From JABDAD01 sp964409695 (GTDB lineage Bacteria > Pseudomonadota > Alphaproteobacteria > Rickettsiales > Rickettsiaceae), in contig CAYPDX010000042.1 in the NCBI GenBank assembly GCA_964409695.1, positions 1 through 11,635 of the forward strand: a stretch of 11,635 bases of DNA. The letters run 5' to 3'. Below, piece after piece: positions 5,930 through 11,635 of the stretch (position 1 is its first letter; each line of letters opens with the position of its first letter). The position numbers and the translations under genes are program-made. The notes below the pieces were generated by a model that saw only the letters and a list, made by a program, of their open reading frames with translations, ran no database searches and was not told the DNA's origin.

Positions 5930-7922
5930 CAAATTTTGCCACTTTTAAAAATAATTGTGAAACTTCAAACAAAAGAGATTTTCTATTATTTGAGATATTA
6001 AGTTCCTCAGTATTAACTAAATTTTCATCAAAAAATTTGGAAAGAGATTGCTCAAATTCTAATAGTAAATTTATAGAACTATTAAAATCCTGTTTTTCAA
6101 GGCTTTCTTGCATTAGCTTTGATGATATTGTTATTTTATTATAAAGTTGTTTCTCGGATTCTGAAATAAGAAAATCCTGGTTTAAAGCTTCAAACTTCTT
6201 GCTTTCCGAAACAATATTATTAATTCTTTTATAAAGAGAGATCAATTCTTTGCCTTTTTCGCTCTCTAATGCCTGTTTAATAGATTCTATCATCAAACAA
6301 TTTAACATTAAATTTGCATTTTTCTTGAAATTTACAATTGAATTAATGATTTCAATAGAATATTCGTTTTTCAAATAAAATTTAAATCTTTCTTCAATAA
6401 AAGAAACTATTTCATCAAACTCTTTCTGTGAAGATGATATTTCTATAATTGTTGAAGAATATTCAATTAATTTTATAAGATCGAGTTGTAAATTATTTGC
6501 AATAATCGTTCTTATAATACCAAGAGCATATCTTCTAAGACCGTAAGGGTCCTTGGAGCCTGTCGCTCTTTCTCCAGCTAAGAATAAAGAAACAAGACTA
6601 TCTATTTTATCGGCAATTGACACAATCGCAGCGCTATTTTGCGGTGGAGTATCATCTGCTCCAATTGGTTTGTAATGATTTTCAATGGCATATGCTACTT
6701 CAACTGAGCAACCTTGATTTTTAGCGTAATAGCTTCCCATAATTCCTTGAAGTTCCGGAAATTCTCCAACCATTTCAGTTGTTAGGTCGCATTTACAGAG
6801 TCTAGATGCTTCTATGGCATCTTTGTCGTTAGAATTTATAAATTTTGCTAATTTAACTATTCTTTCGGTTTTGTTTTTTAGAGAGCCTAATTTTGCATGG
6901 AAAACAATACGTTGAAGCTTAGATAGATTATTCTCTAATTTATTTTTTTTGTCTGAATTATAGAAAAATAAAGCATCACTGAGCCTGGCTGATAGGACCT
7001 TTTCATTTCCTTTGATAATTTCTGAGTAATTATTTAGATCTAGATTTGTTACAAAGAGGAAATATGGCGCAAGGGCGCGCTCATTTGTATTTGCGGTAAA
7101 GTATTTTTGATGAGTCCTCATTGAGGTTATTAGAACTTCTGGTGGTAATGACATAAATTTAGCATCTATGTTACCATAGAGGACAACAGGAAATTCAGTT
7201 AGACCAGCTACTTCCTCGAGCAATCTGTGATCATGATTTAAAGTGATGTTAAGATTATTGCATATTTCATGAAGAGATTTTGCAATAATCTCCTCTCTTT
7301 CTATTCTTGAGCTAACTACATTTACTTTTCTAAGATCGCTGACATAATCGCCAGTAATTGTAATCTCTTGATTATCCATAAATTTATGGCCAAAACTTTT
7401 ATTATTTGCTTGTAGTTCAAGAAATTCTACTGGAATAATCTTGTTATCAAGCAAACAAAGAAGATTTTTAACTGGGCGTACCCATGAAAAATAATGTTCA
7501 CCCCATGTCATGGATTTTGGCCAAATAATTTTATTTAAGTATTCGGCTAAATATGAAATTATAATATCTGTAGTTTCTTGTTTTGGAGTTTTTAATTCTG
7601 CAAAGTAAAAGTCTGTTTCTTTAACTTTTTTTACGACCAAAGATTCTTTGCTCAAATTATTACTTTTGCAGAATCCTTCTATCGCCACTTGTGGTGCATC
7701 AAATTTTGGACCTCGTAACTCAGAGGATTTAGCTTCTATATATTCTGCTATGGAGGCCGTTATAGCAAGCCTGCATGGTCCAACATAGGAATGTATATTT
7801 TCAAATTTAATTTCAAAGTCAGAAAAGAAGGAGGTGAATATCTTTACAAGATCGATTTCAGCATTTTTTTGCATTCTTGCGGGAATTTCTTCGGAATAAA
7901 TTTCAAAGATAAAATCTTTCAT
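5916..7922 (-). CDS. glyS: Glycine--tRNA ligase beta subunit
   Basis: This 668-residue subunit of the bacterial alpha2-beta2 glycyl-tRNA synthetase contributes tRNA recognition, while the alpha subunit carries the aminoacylation site. The N-terminus MKDFIFEIYSEEIPARMQ is the family hallmark. The body domain contains WPKSMTWGEHYFSWVRPVKN at 134-153 and an HD-like region with ENHYKP at 414-419, ADKID at 437-441 and TGSKDPYGLRR at 454-464. The C-terminal part (about 560-660) corresponds to the DALR-like anticodon-binding domain. A longer frame begins at ATG 7949. I reject it because that ATG lacks a ribosome binding site, whereas the ATG at 7922 has AGGAG 8 bases upstream, restores the family N-terminus and forms an ATGA overlap with the glyQ stop. 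The 3' end overlaps nadK by 14 bases. Confidence 0.97.
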   Translation of the reverse strand: MKDFIFEIYSEEIPARMQKNAEIDLVKIFTSFFSDFEIKFENIHSYVGPCRLAITASIAEYIEAKSSELRGPKFDAPQVAIEGFCKSNNLSKESLVVKKVKETDFYFAELKTPKQETTDIIISYLAEYLNKIIWPKSMTWGEHYFSWVRPVKNLLCLLDNKIIPVEFLELQANNKSFGHKFMDNQEITITGDYVSDLRKVNVVSSRIEREEIIAKSLHEICNNLNITLNHDHRLLEEVAGLTEFPVVLYGNIDAKFMSLPPEVLITSMRTHQKYFTANTNERALAPYFLFVTNLDLNNYSEIIKGNEKVLSARLSDALFFYNSDKKNKLENNLSKLQRIVFHAKLGSLKNKTERIVKLAKFINSNDKDAIEASRLCKCDLTTEMVGEFPELQGIMGSYYAKNQGCSVEVAYAIENHYKPIGADDTPPQNSAAIVSIADKIDSLVSLFLAGERATGSKDPYGLRRYALGIIRTIIANNLQLDLIKLIEYSSTIIEISSSQKEFDEIVSFIEERFKFYLKNEYSIEIINSIVNFKKNANLMLNCLMIESIKQALESEKGKELISLYKRINNIVSESKKFEALNQDFLISESEKQLYNKITISSKLMQESLEKQDFNSSINLLLEFEQSLSKFFDENLVNTEELNISNNRKSLLFEVSQLFLKVAKFDELQ

Positions 7923-8794
7923 GAATTTTTCTCCTGCATTTCCATCCATTTATTACAGCATATTTTTGCAAGATTTCTTACGCGAGCAATATAGGCCGCT
8001 CTCTCAGTTGTGCTTATCACACCTCTAGCATTCAGTAAGTTAAATATATGACTTGCCTCAATGCAAAAATCATATGCAGGGAATGGGAGATTTTTCTCAA
8101 TTAGATTTGCGCATTCTTTTTCAGCATCTTCGAAATGTCTAAATAGAGTATCAGTATTTGCATGGTTAAAATTATAATCACAAAATTGTTTTTCTGATTC
8201 AAGGTCTATGTCAGCATATGTAAGTCTTCTATGGTCTTTTGAGCTATTCCAAGATAGTTTTTTGTAGTCATCAACTCCTTGTATATACATAGCAAGACGT
8301 TCTAGTCCGTAGGTAATTTCTCCAGCAACAGGCCTACAATCAATGCCACCAATCTGCTGCATATATGTGAATTGAGAGACTTCCATTCCATTTAGCCAAA
8401 CTTCCCACCCGAGGCCTGCTGCTCCTAGAGTAGGGGATTCCCAGTCATCTTCAACAAATCTTACATCGAGTTTTTTATAATCTATTCCAAGGATTGAAAG
8501 ACTATCGAGATATAATTGCTGAATATTATCTGGTGATGGTTTTAGAATAACTTGGAATTGGTAGTAATGCTGCATTCTATTTGGATGATCACCATATCTA
8601 CCATCTGTTGGCCTTCTGGAGGGTTGAACGAAAGCAACGTTCCAAGGTTTTGGTCCTAGGCACCTTAATACTGTTGCTGGATGAAAAGTTCCAGCACCCA
8701 TAGGGGCATCATATGGCTGAAGAATAGCGCACCCATTCTCTGCCCAAAATGTTTGAAGTTTTAAAATAATATCCTGGAATGAAAAAATGTTCAT
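7919..8794 (-). CDS. glyQ: Glycine--tRNA ligase alpha subunit
   Basis: This 291-residue class II aminoacyl-tRNA synthetase subunit activates glycine with ATP and charges tRNA-Gly together with GlyS. The family pattern is plain: FWAENGCAILQPYDAPMGAG at 17-36, FHPATVLRCLGPKPWNVAFV at 37-56, and motif 2 in QPSRRPTDGRYGDHPNR at 57-73, followed by MQHYYQFQVI. EDDWESPTLGAAGLGWEVW lies at 115-133, then GMEVSQFTYMQQ at 136-147 and motif 3 in GEITYGLERLAMYIQ at 158-172. The length is usual. The start is ATG at 8794, three bases after the grxC stop, with GGAAG upstream. It ends in TGA inside the ATGA overlap with glyS, fitting equimolar production of the two subunits. Confidence 0.98.
   Translation of the reverse strand: MNIFSFQDIILKLQTFWAENGCAILQPYDAPMGAGTFHPATVLRCLGPKPWNVAFVQPSRRPTDGRYGDHPNRMQHYYQFQVILKPSPDNIQQLYLDSLSILGIDYKKLDVRFVEDDWESPTLGAAGLGWEVWLNGMEVSQFTYMQQIGGIDCRPVAGEITYGLERLAMYIQGVDDYKKLSWNSSKDHRRLTYADIDLESEKQFCDYNFNHANTDTLFRHFEDAEKECANLIEKNLPFPAYDFCIEASHIFNLLNARGVISTTERAAYIARVRNLAKICCNKWMEMQEKNS
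7931..7935 (-). promoter_or_regulatory. Ribosome binding site that fixes the glyS start
   Basis: AGGAG on the minus strand lies within the last codons of glyQ, 8 bases before ATG at 7922. It supports the short GlyS start over the upstream ATG at 7949, whose upstream bases (TGCTGTAATAA) show no such motif. Confidence 0.75.
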
Positions 8795-8797
8795 TTT

Positions 8798-9064
8798 TTA
8801 TCTTCCAAGTATTTTATCAAGCTCGCCGCTTGCATCTAAAGCGTATAGGTCGTCACATCCACCAATATGATTTCCATTTATAAAAATCTGTGGTACTGTT
8901 TTTCTTCCCCCTGATTTTTCAGCAAGTTTTATCCTTGCTTCATTATCTCCTTCAACGTCAATTTCTTCAAATTCCAACTTTTTTGTTTGGAGAAGCATTT
9001 TTGCTCTTACGCAATATGGGCAATATGAAGTTGTGTATAGTTCAATCTTGTTTGCAGATAGCAT
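8798..9064 (-). CDS. grxC: Glutaredoxin 3
   Basis: This small cytoplasmic dithiol oxidoreductase has 88 residues and reduces protein disulfides and glutathionylated proteins with glutathione. The thioredoxin fold starts with IELYTTSYCPYC, giving the active site CPYC at 15-18. The cis-proline loop TVP is at 56-58 and the glutathione-binding GGCDD at 68-72. Length and motifs are those of GrxC, and the sequence resembles rickettsial copies from memory. The ATG at 9064 has only a weak AGAAG upstream. It is the first gene of the five-gene leftward operon, directly behind the visible promoter, and is followed by glyQ after three bases. Nothing in the sequence explains why it is joined to glyQ beyond co-transcription. 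Confidence 0.96.
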   Translation of the reverse strand: MLSANKIELYTTSYCPYCVRAKMLLQTKKLEFEEIDVEGDNEARIKLAEKSGGRKTVPQIFINGNHIGGCDDLYALDASGELDKILGR

Positions 9065-9071
9065 ATGTACT

Positions 9072-9085
9072 TCTTCTATTTTTGA
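9072..9085 (+). repeat. 14-base direct repeat, copy 1
   Basis: TCTTCTATTTTTGA occurs here and again at 9186-9199, 114 bases further on, so the copies flank the grxC/uvrB intergenic core. The motif is AT-rich and pyrimidine-rich, so chance is possible. This copy covers the grxC leader and the other the uvrB leader. Confidence 0.4.
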
Positions 9086-9094
9086 ATTTGCAAC

Positions 9095-9122
9095 AGTATA
9101 AGCTTATTCGAAAATAATTCAA
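9095..9122 (-). promoter_or_regulatory. Promoter of the grxC-glyQ-glyS-nadK-msbA operon
   Basis: On the minus strand TTGAAT (9122-9117) and TATACT (9100-9095) are separated by 16 bases. The first matches four and the second five of six positions of the sigma-70 consensus. Initiation near 9088 gives a leader of about 24 bases before the grxC ATG. No other good promoter is visible before the downstream genes, whose starts lie within or against the preceding genes. Confidence 0.6.
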
Positions 9123-9141
9123 TATTTCTTACGTATTTGAA

Positions 9142-9159
9142 AACAAGATTTATCTTGTT
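9142..9159. promoter_or_regulatory. Perfect palindrome in the grxC/uvrB divergent region, possible operator
   Basis: AACAAGAT and ATCTTGTT are perfect inverted 8-base arms separated by TT. The site is near the middle of the 150-base intergenic region. It lies about 20 bases upstream of the grxC operon -35 and abuts a possible uvrB -35 (TTGTTA, 9155-9160). It has no GC-rich stem or T tract in the right place for a terminator. A binding site for a dimeric regulator is the natural guess; no regulator is identified. Confidence 0.4.
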
Positions 9160-9186
9160 AGAAGTTGATCTAATAAGTAGGATAAT
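9155..9186 (+). promoter_or_regulatory. Possible uvrB promoter
   Basis: TTGTTA at 9155-9160 could be a -35. The -10 is either TAGGAT at 9178-9183 (17-base spacer, four of six matches) or GATAAT at 9181-9186 (five of six, but a 20-base spacer). Neither is ideal. A promoter must lie between grxC and uvrB on this strand, since no rightward gene precedes uvrB here. No alphaproteobacterial LexA box (GTTC-N7-GTTC) is seen. Confidence 0.3.
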
Positions 9187-9199
9187 CTTCTATTTTTGA
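9186..9199 (+). repeat. 14-base direct repeat, copy 2
   Basis: This is the second exact copy of TCTTCTATTTTTGA, ending 15 bases before the uvrB ATG. Confidence 0.4.
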
Positions 9200-9214
9200 G
9201 AAATATAAAAATTA

Positions 9215-11206
9215 ATGGCCGAATTTAAACTAGCTTCCAAATATAAACCAGCTGGCGATCAGCCGAAAGCTATTGAGCAAATTTTGCAAGGACTTACTGA
9301 GCAGAAAAAAGATCAGGTAATGCTTGGCGTTACCGGGTCTGGTAAAACTTTTACTATGGCGAATATTATTGCAAGCTGCAATAGGCCGGCACTTATCATG
9401 TCCCATAATAAAACTTTAGCCGCTCAAATTTACTCTGAAATGAAGGGCCTGTTTCCAGAAAATGCAGTAGAATATTTCGTCTCGTATTATGATTATTATC
9501 AGCCAGAAGCTTATTTACCAAGATCTGATACTTTTATTGAAAAAGATGCTTCTATAAATGATCAAATTGATTTGATGAGGCATTCTGCTACTAGATCTTT
9601 ACTTGAAAGAAAAGATGTGATTGTAGTTTCCTCTGTTTCTTGCATATATGGTCTAGGTTCACCAGATTTATATTATCAAATGGTACTTACATTAAAGAAA
9701 GGTGAAAAATATCTGAGAACTGAAATCCTAAATAAACTCGTTCAGCTTCAATATGAAAGAAATGATATTAATTTTACTCGTGGTAGTTTTAGGGTTAGTG
9801 GTGAAAATATTGATATATTTCCAGCTCACTATGCGGATAAAGCATGGAGGCTTAGTTTTTTTGGAAATGAACTTGAAAATATAAGCGAATTTGATCCACT
9901 AACTGGTAAAAAATTTGCTAAGCTTGAGAGCGCTGTTATTTTCGCAAAATCTCACTTTGTTACACCAAAATCTATAATAGATAAAGCAATAACTGGAATA
10001 GAAGATGAGCTTCAGCTCCGTATAGCGTATTATAAAGAAAATAGCCAATATGTTGAAGAGCAAAGAATAAGGCAAAGAACTCACTTTGATCTTGAGATGC
10101 TTATGTCAACTGGTTCATGCAAGGGGATTGAGAATTATTCGAAATATCTAACTGGTAGAAGTACTGGCAAGCCTCCTCCAACTTTATTCGAATATTTACC
10201 CAAAGATTCTCTGCTATTCGTTGATGAAAGCCACGTTACTGTCTCTCAAATTGGAGCAATGTATAAAGGTGATAGGTCTCGAAAAACTGTTCTTGTAGAT
10301 TATGGGTTTAGATTACCTTCAGCTCTTGATAATAGGCCGCTTCAATTTGAAGAATGGGAAGAGCTGAGGCCACAAACTATTTATGTATCAGCTACTCCAA
10401 GCTCATTTGAATTAAATAAAACAGAGGGTGAGTTTGTAGAGATGATAATAAGGCCAACTGGCCTGCTTGATCCTATCTGCGTAATAAAACCAGCCACAAA
10501 CCAAGTTGATGACCTTATGGAGGAAATAAAGACCAGCATAAGCAAGGGTATGCGTATACTTGTTACGACACTTACAAAAAGAATGGCAGAAGATTTAAGT
10601 GACTATTTAGCAGAAGCAGGTTATAAGGTGTCATATTTACACTCAGAAGTTCATACATTAGAAAGGATTGAAATAATACAAGATCTAAGATCCGGCAAAT
10701 ATGATGTTTTGGTTGGAATAAATTTGTTGAGGGAGGGGCTAGATATTCCTGAATGTGGTTTAGTTGCTATACTAGATGCTGACAAAGAAGGTTTTTTACG
10801 TTCTGAAGTTGCTTTAATACAAACAATAGGAAGAGCTGCAAGAAATTCCGAGGGTAGGGTCGTATTATATGCAGATAATATGACGAAATCTATAAATGCG
10901 GCAGTTTCTAAAACTCATGCAAGAAGAGTTCTGCAGCACGAGTATAATGTAAAAAATAATATTACACCTACAACAATAGATAAAAAATTGTCTGCTCTTC
11001 AAGAATTACAAAGAGTCGAGAATGTTGTAGAAGAGTCTAAAAAAGATATTTCTGTGCTACTTACCGACAGGACGAAGCTAAGAAATTATATTGTAAAATT
11101 AAAGAAAGAAATGCTCCAAGCTGCTAATAATCTAGATTTTGAAAAAGCAGCAAAAATGAGAGATGAAGTAATCGAATTAGAAAAAGCAGAGCTAGAATTT
11201 TTATGA
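9215..11206 (+). CDS. uvrB: UvrABC excinuclease subunit B
   Basis: UvrB is the cytoplasmic damage-verifying helicase-like subunit of nucleotide excision repair: it receives DNA from UvrA and recruits UvrC. The protein has 663 residues, the usual length. Walker A GVTGSGKT is at 38-45. The beta-hairpin tyrosines lie in YYDYYQPEAYLPRSDTFIEK (91-110), followed by IVVSSVSCIYGLG (136-148). The DESH box is at 337-340, then VDYGFRLPSALDNRP (361-375) and YVSATPSSFEL (390-400). The second helicase domain has LREGLDIPE (505-513) and QTIGRAARN (536-544). A C-terminal UVR coiled-coil motif that contacts UvrC and UvrA spans about 622-657. All motifs are intact. The ATG at 9215 has no proper Shine-Dalgarno, only GAG 14 bases away, but it gives the family N-terminus. 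The stop overlaps the next gene by ATGA. Confidence 0.98.
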   Translation: MAEFKLASKYKPAGDQPKAIEQILQGLTEQKKDQVMLGVTGSGKTFTMANIIASCNRPALIMSHNKTLAAQIYSEMKGLFPENAVEYFVSYYDYYQPEAYLPRSDTFIEKDASINDQIDLMRHSATRSLLERKDVIVVSSVSCIYGLGSPDLYYQMVLTLKKGEKYLRTEILNKLVQLQYERNDINFTRGSFRVSGENIDIFPAHYADKAWRLSFFGNELENISEFDPLTGKKFAKLESAVIFAKSHFVTPKSIIDKAITGIEDELQLRIAYYKENSQYVEEQRIRQRTHFDLEMLMSTGSCKGIENYSKYLTGRSTGKPPPTLFEYLPKDSLLFVDESHVTVSQIGAMYKGDRSRKTVLVDYGFRLPSALDNRPLQFEEWEELRPQTIYVSATPSSFELNKTEGEFVEMIIRPTGLLDPICVIKPATNQVDDLMEEIKTSISKGMRILVTTLTKRMAEDLSDYLAEAGYKVSYLHSEVHTLERIEIIQDLRSGKYDVLVGINLLREGLDIPECGLVAILDADKEGFLRSEVALIQTIGRAARNSEGRVVLYADNMTKSINAAVSKTHARRVLQHEYNVKNNITPTTIDKKLSALQELQRVENVVEESKKDISVLLTDRTKLRNYIVKLKKEMLQAANNLDFEKAAKMRDEVIELEKAELEFL

Positions 11207-11635
11207 TTAGAGAAGAACATATAATAAAAAATTGCCCTGAAGCCATGAGGCTTGATAGGTATATAAAACTTGAAAAGCCTGAAGTTACTCATGCGCTCAT
11301 TGAAAAAACTATAAGAAAGGGTCTGATTCGTGTTAATAAGAAAAAAGCTAAATCAAGCGATAGGATTCATAATGGTGATATAATTGAGTATAGAGTGGAA
11401 TTTAAAGTAGATGATGATAGGGAAGATAGGCCTGTTGATCCAAATACGATCGAGCTTGCAGACAAGATTCTAGGAGAATATTTGATATTTGATTCAGATG
11501 AATTTATGGTTATAAACAAGCCATCAGGAGTCTCGTCTCAAGGTGGTACGAAAGTTAGATTTGCAATCGACGATGCTCTTTCATATTTAAATAAAAAATT
11601 CTTCAGTACTGATAAAGTATATGAAGGTTATAGAT
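11203..11635 (+). CDS. rluC: RluC/RluD-family pseudouridine synthase, 3' truncated by window edge
   Basis: Only the first 144 codons are in the window. An S4 RNA-binding domain occupies about 16-63 (MRLDRYIKLEKPEVTHALIE ending NGDIIEY). It is followed by the start of the pseudouridine synthase domain at about 92 (YLIFDSDEFMVINKPSGVSS, then QGG). Family members convert specific uridines of 23S rRNA to pseudouridine. The catalytic aspartate normally sits in an HRLD-type motif after the last visible residues (VYEGYR), so activity cannot be judged here. The ATG at 11203 overlaps the uvrB TGA as ATGA, indicating translational coupling; there is no strong Shine-Dalgarno. RluC is preferred over RluD from the general look, but the precise paralogue and target site are uncertain. 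Confidence 0.88.
   Translation, partial: MIREEHIIKNCPEAMRLDRYIKLEKPEVTHALIEKTIRKGLIRVNKKKAKSSDRIHNGDIIEYRVEFKVDDDREDRPVDPNTIELADKILGEYLIFDSDEFMVINKPSGVSSQGGTKVRFAIDDALSYLNKKFFSTDKVYEGYR

Noticed and set aside
7791..7994. 67-codon open frame on the plus strand
   Set aside because: It is antisense to the glyQ/glyS junction, where both sense frames are clearly real.
8890..9117. 75-codon open frame on the plus strand
   Set aside because: It is antisense to grxC and its promoter; its hydrophobic look follows from the opposite strand.
9118..9214. LexA/SOS box upstream of uvrB
   Set aside because: I looked for GTTC-N7-GTTC and for CTG-N10-CAG type sites and found neither; the palindrome at 9142-9159 does not match these patterns.
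9899..10084. 61-codon open frame on the minus strand
   Set aside because: It is antisense to the intact uvrB gene.
11086..11292. 68-codon open frame on the minus strand
   Set aside because: It is antisense to the end of uvrB and the start of the pseudouridine synthase gene.
1..11635. CRISPR array, tRNA, rRNA, transposase, prophage or toxin-antitoxin genes
   Set aside because: No regularly spaced repeats, cloverleaf sequence, rRNA signature, transposase motif or small paired genes were seen on either strand.

Overview
The window looks like a piece of an AT-rich alphaproteobacterial chromosome, most likely from an obligate intracellular or endosymbiotic member of the Rickettsiales or a close relative. 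This is inferred from several things. A+T is high by eye (not computed) and genes are tightly packed. The S21, NadK, glutaredoxin and GlyQ/GlyS proteins look rickettsial or alphaproteobacterial. An ankyrin-repeat gene sits among housekeeping genes. A decayed palindromic repeat near the left edge begins with the ACTGGATCCCGC core familiar from Rickettsia intergenic repeats. The standard genetic code fits, with TGA used as stop by glyQ and uvrB. No tRNA, rRNA, CRISPR array, transposase or prophage gene was seen.

Layout, left to right. Bases 1-149 are non-coding and hold the repeat relic. A comEC/rec2-type DNA-uptake channel gene lies leftward at 150-2096. A divergent intergenic region follows, with a good promoter and a near-perfect Shine-Dalgarno for rpsU (ribosomal protein S21, 2214-2414, rightward). 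A textbook intrinsic terminator closes rpsU. A 303-residue ankyrin-repeat protein (2482-3393, rightward) comes next and runs tail to tail, with a 3-base gap, into the end of a leftward five-gene operon. That operon reads grxC, glyQ, glyS, nadK, msbA-like ABC exporter from 9064 down to 3397, with junctions of +3 bases, a 4-base ATGA overlap, a 14-base overlap and +1 base. Its promoter is visible in the 150-base divergent region before uvrB. uvrB (9215-11206, rightward) is coupled by another ATGA overlap to a RluC/RluD-type pseudouridine synthase gene that runs off the right edge.

Functionally the window is mostly housekeeping: translation (S21, glycyl-tRNA synthetase, rRNA modification), redox and cofactor supply (glutaredoxin, NAD kinase), nucleotide excision repair (UvrB), envelope lipid export (MsbA-like) and DNA uptake (ComEC). 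The lineage-specific item is the ankyrin protein, a candidate host-interaction protein. I saw no convincing undescribed multi-gene system. The best leads are the ankyrin protein, the palindromes in the two divergent promoter regions and the repeat relic. Three gene starts (comEC, glyS, nadK) were shortened from the longest reading frame, two of them on clear Shine-Dalgarno evidence.
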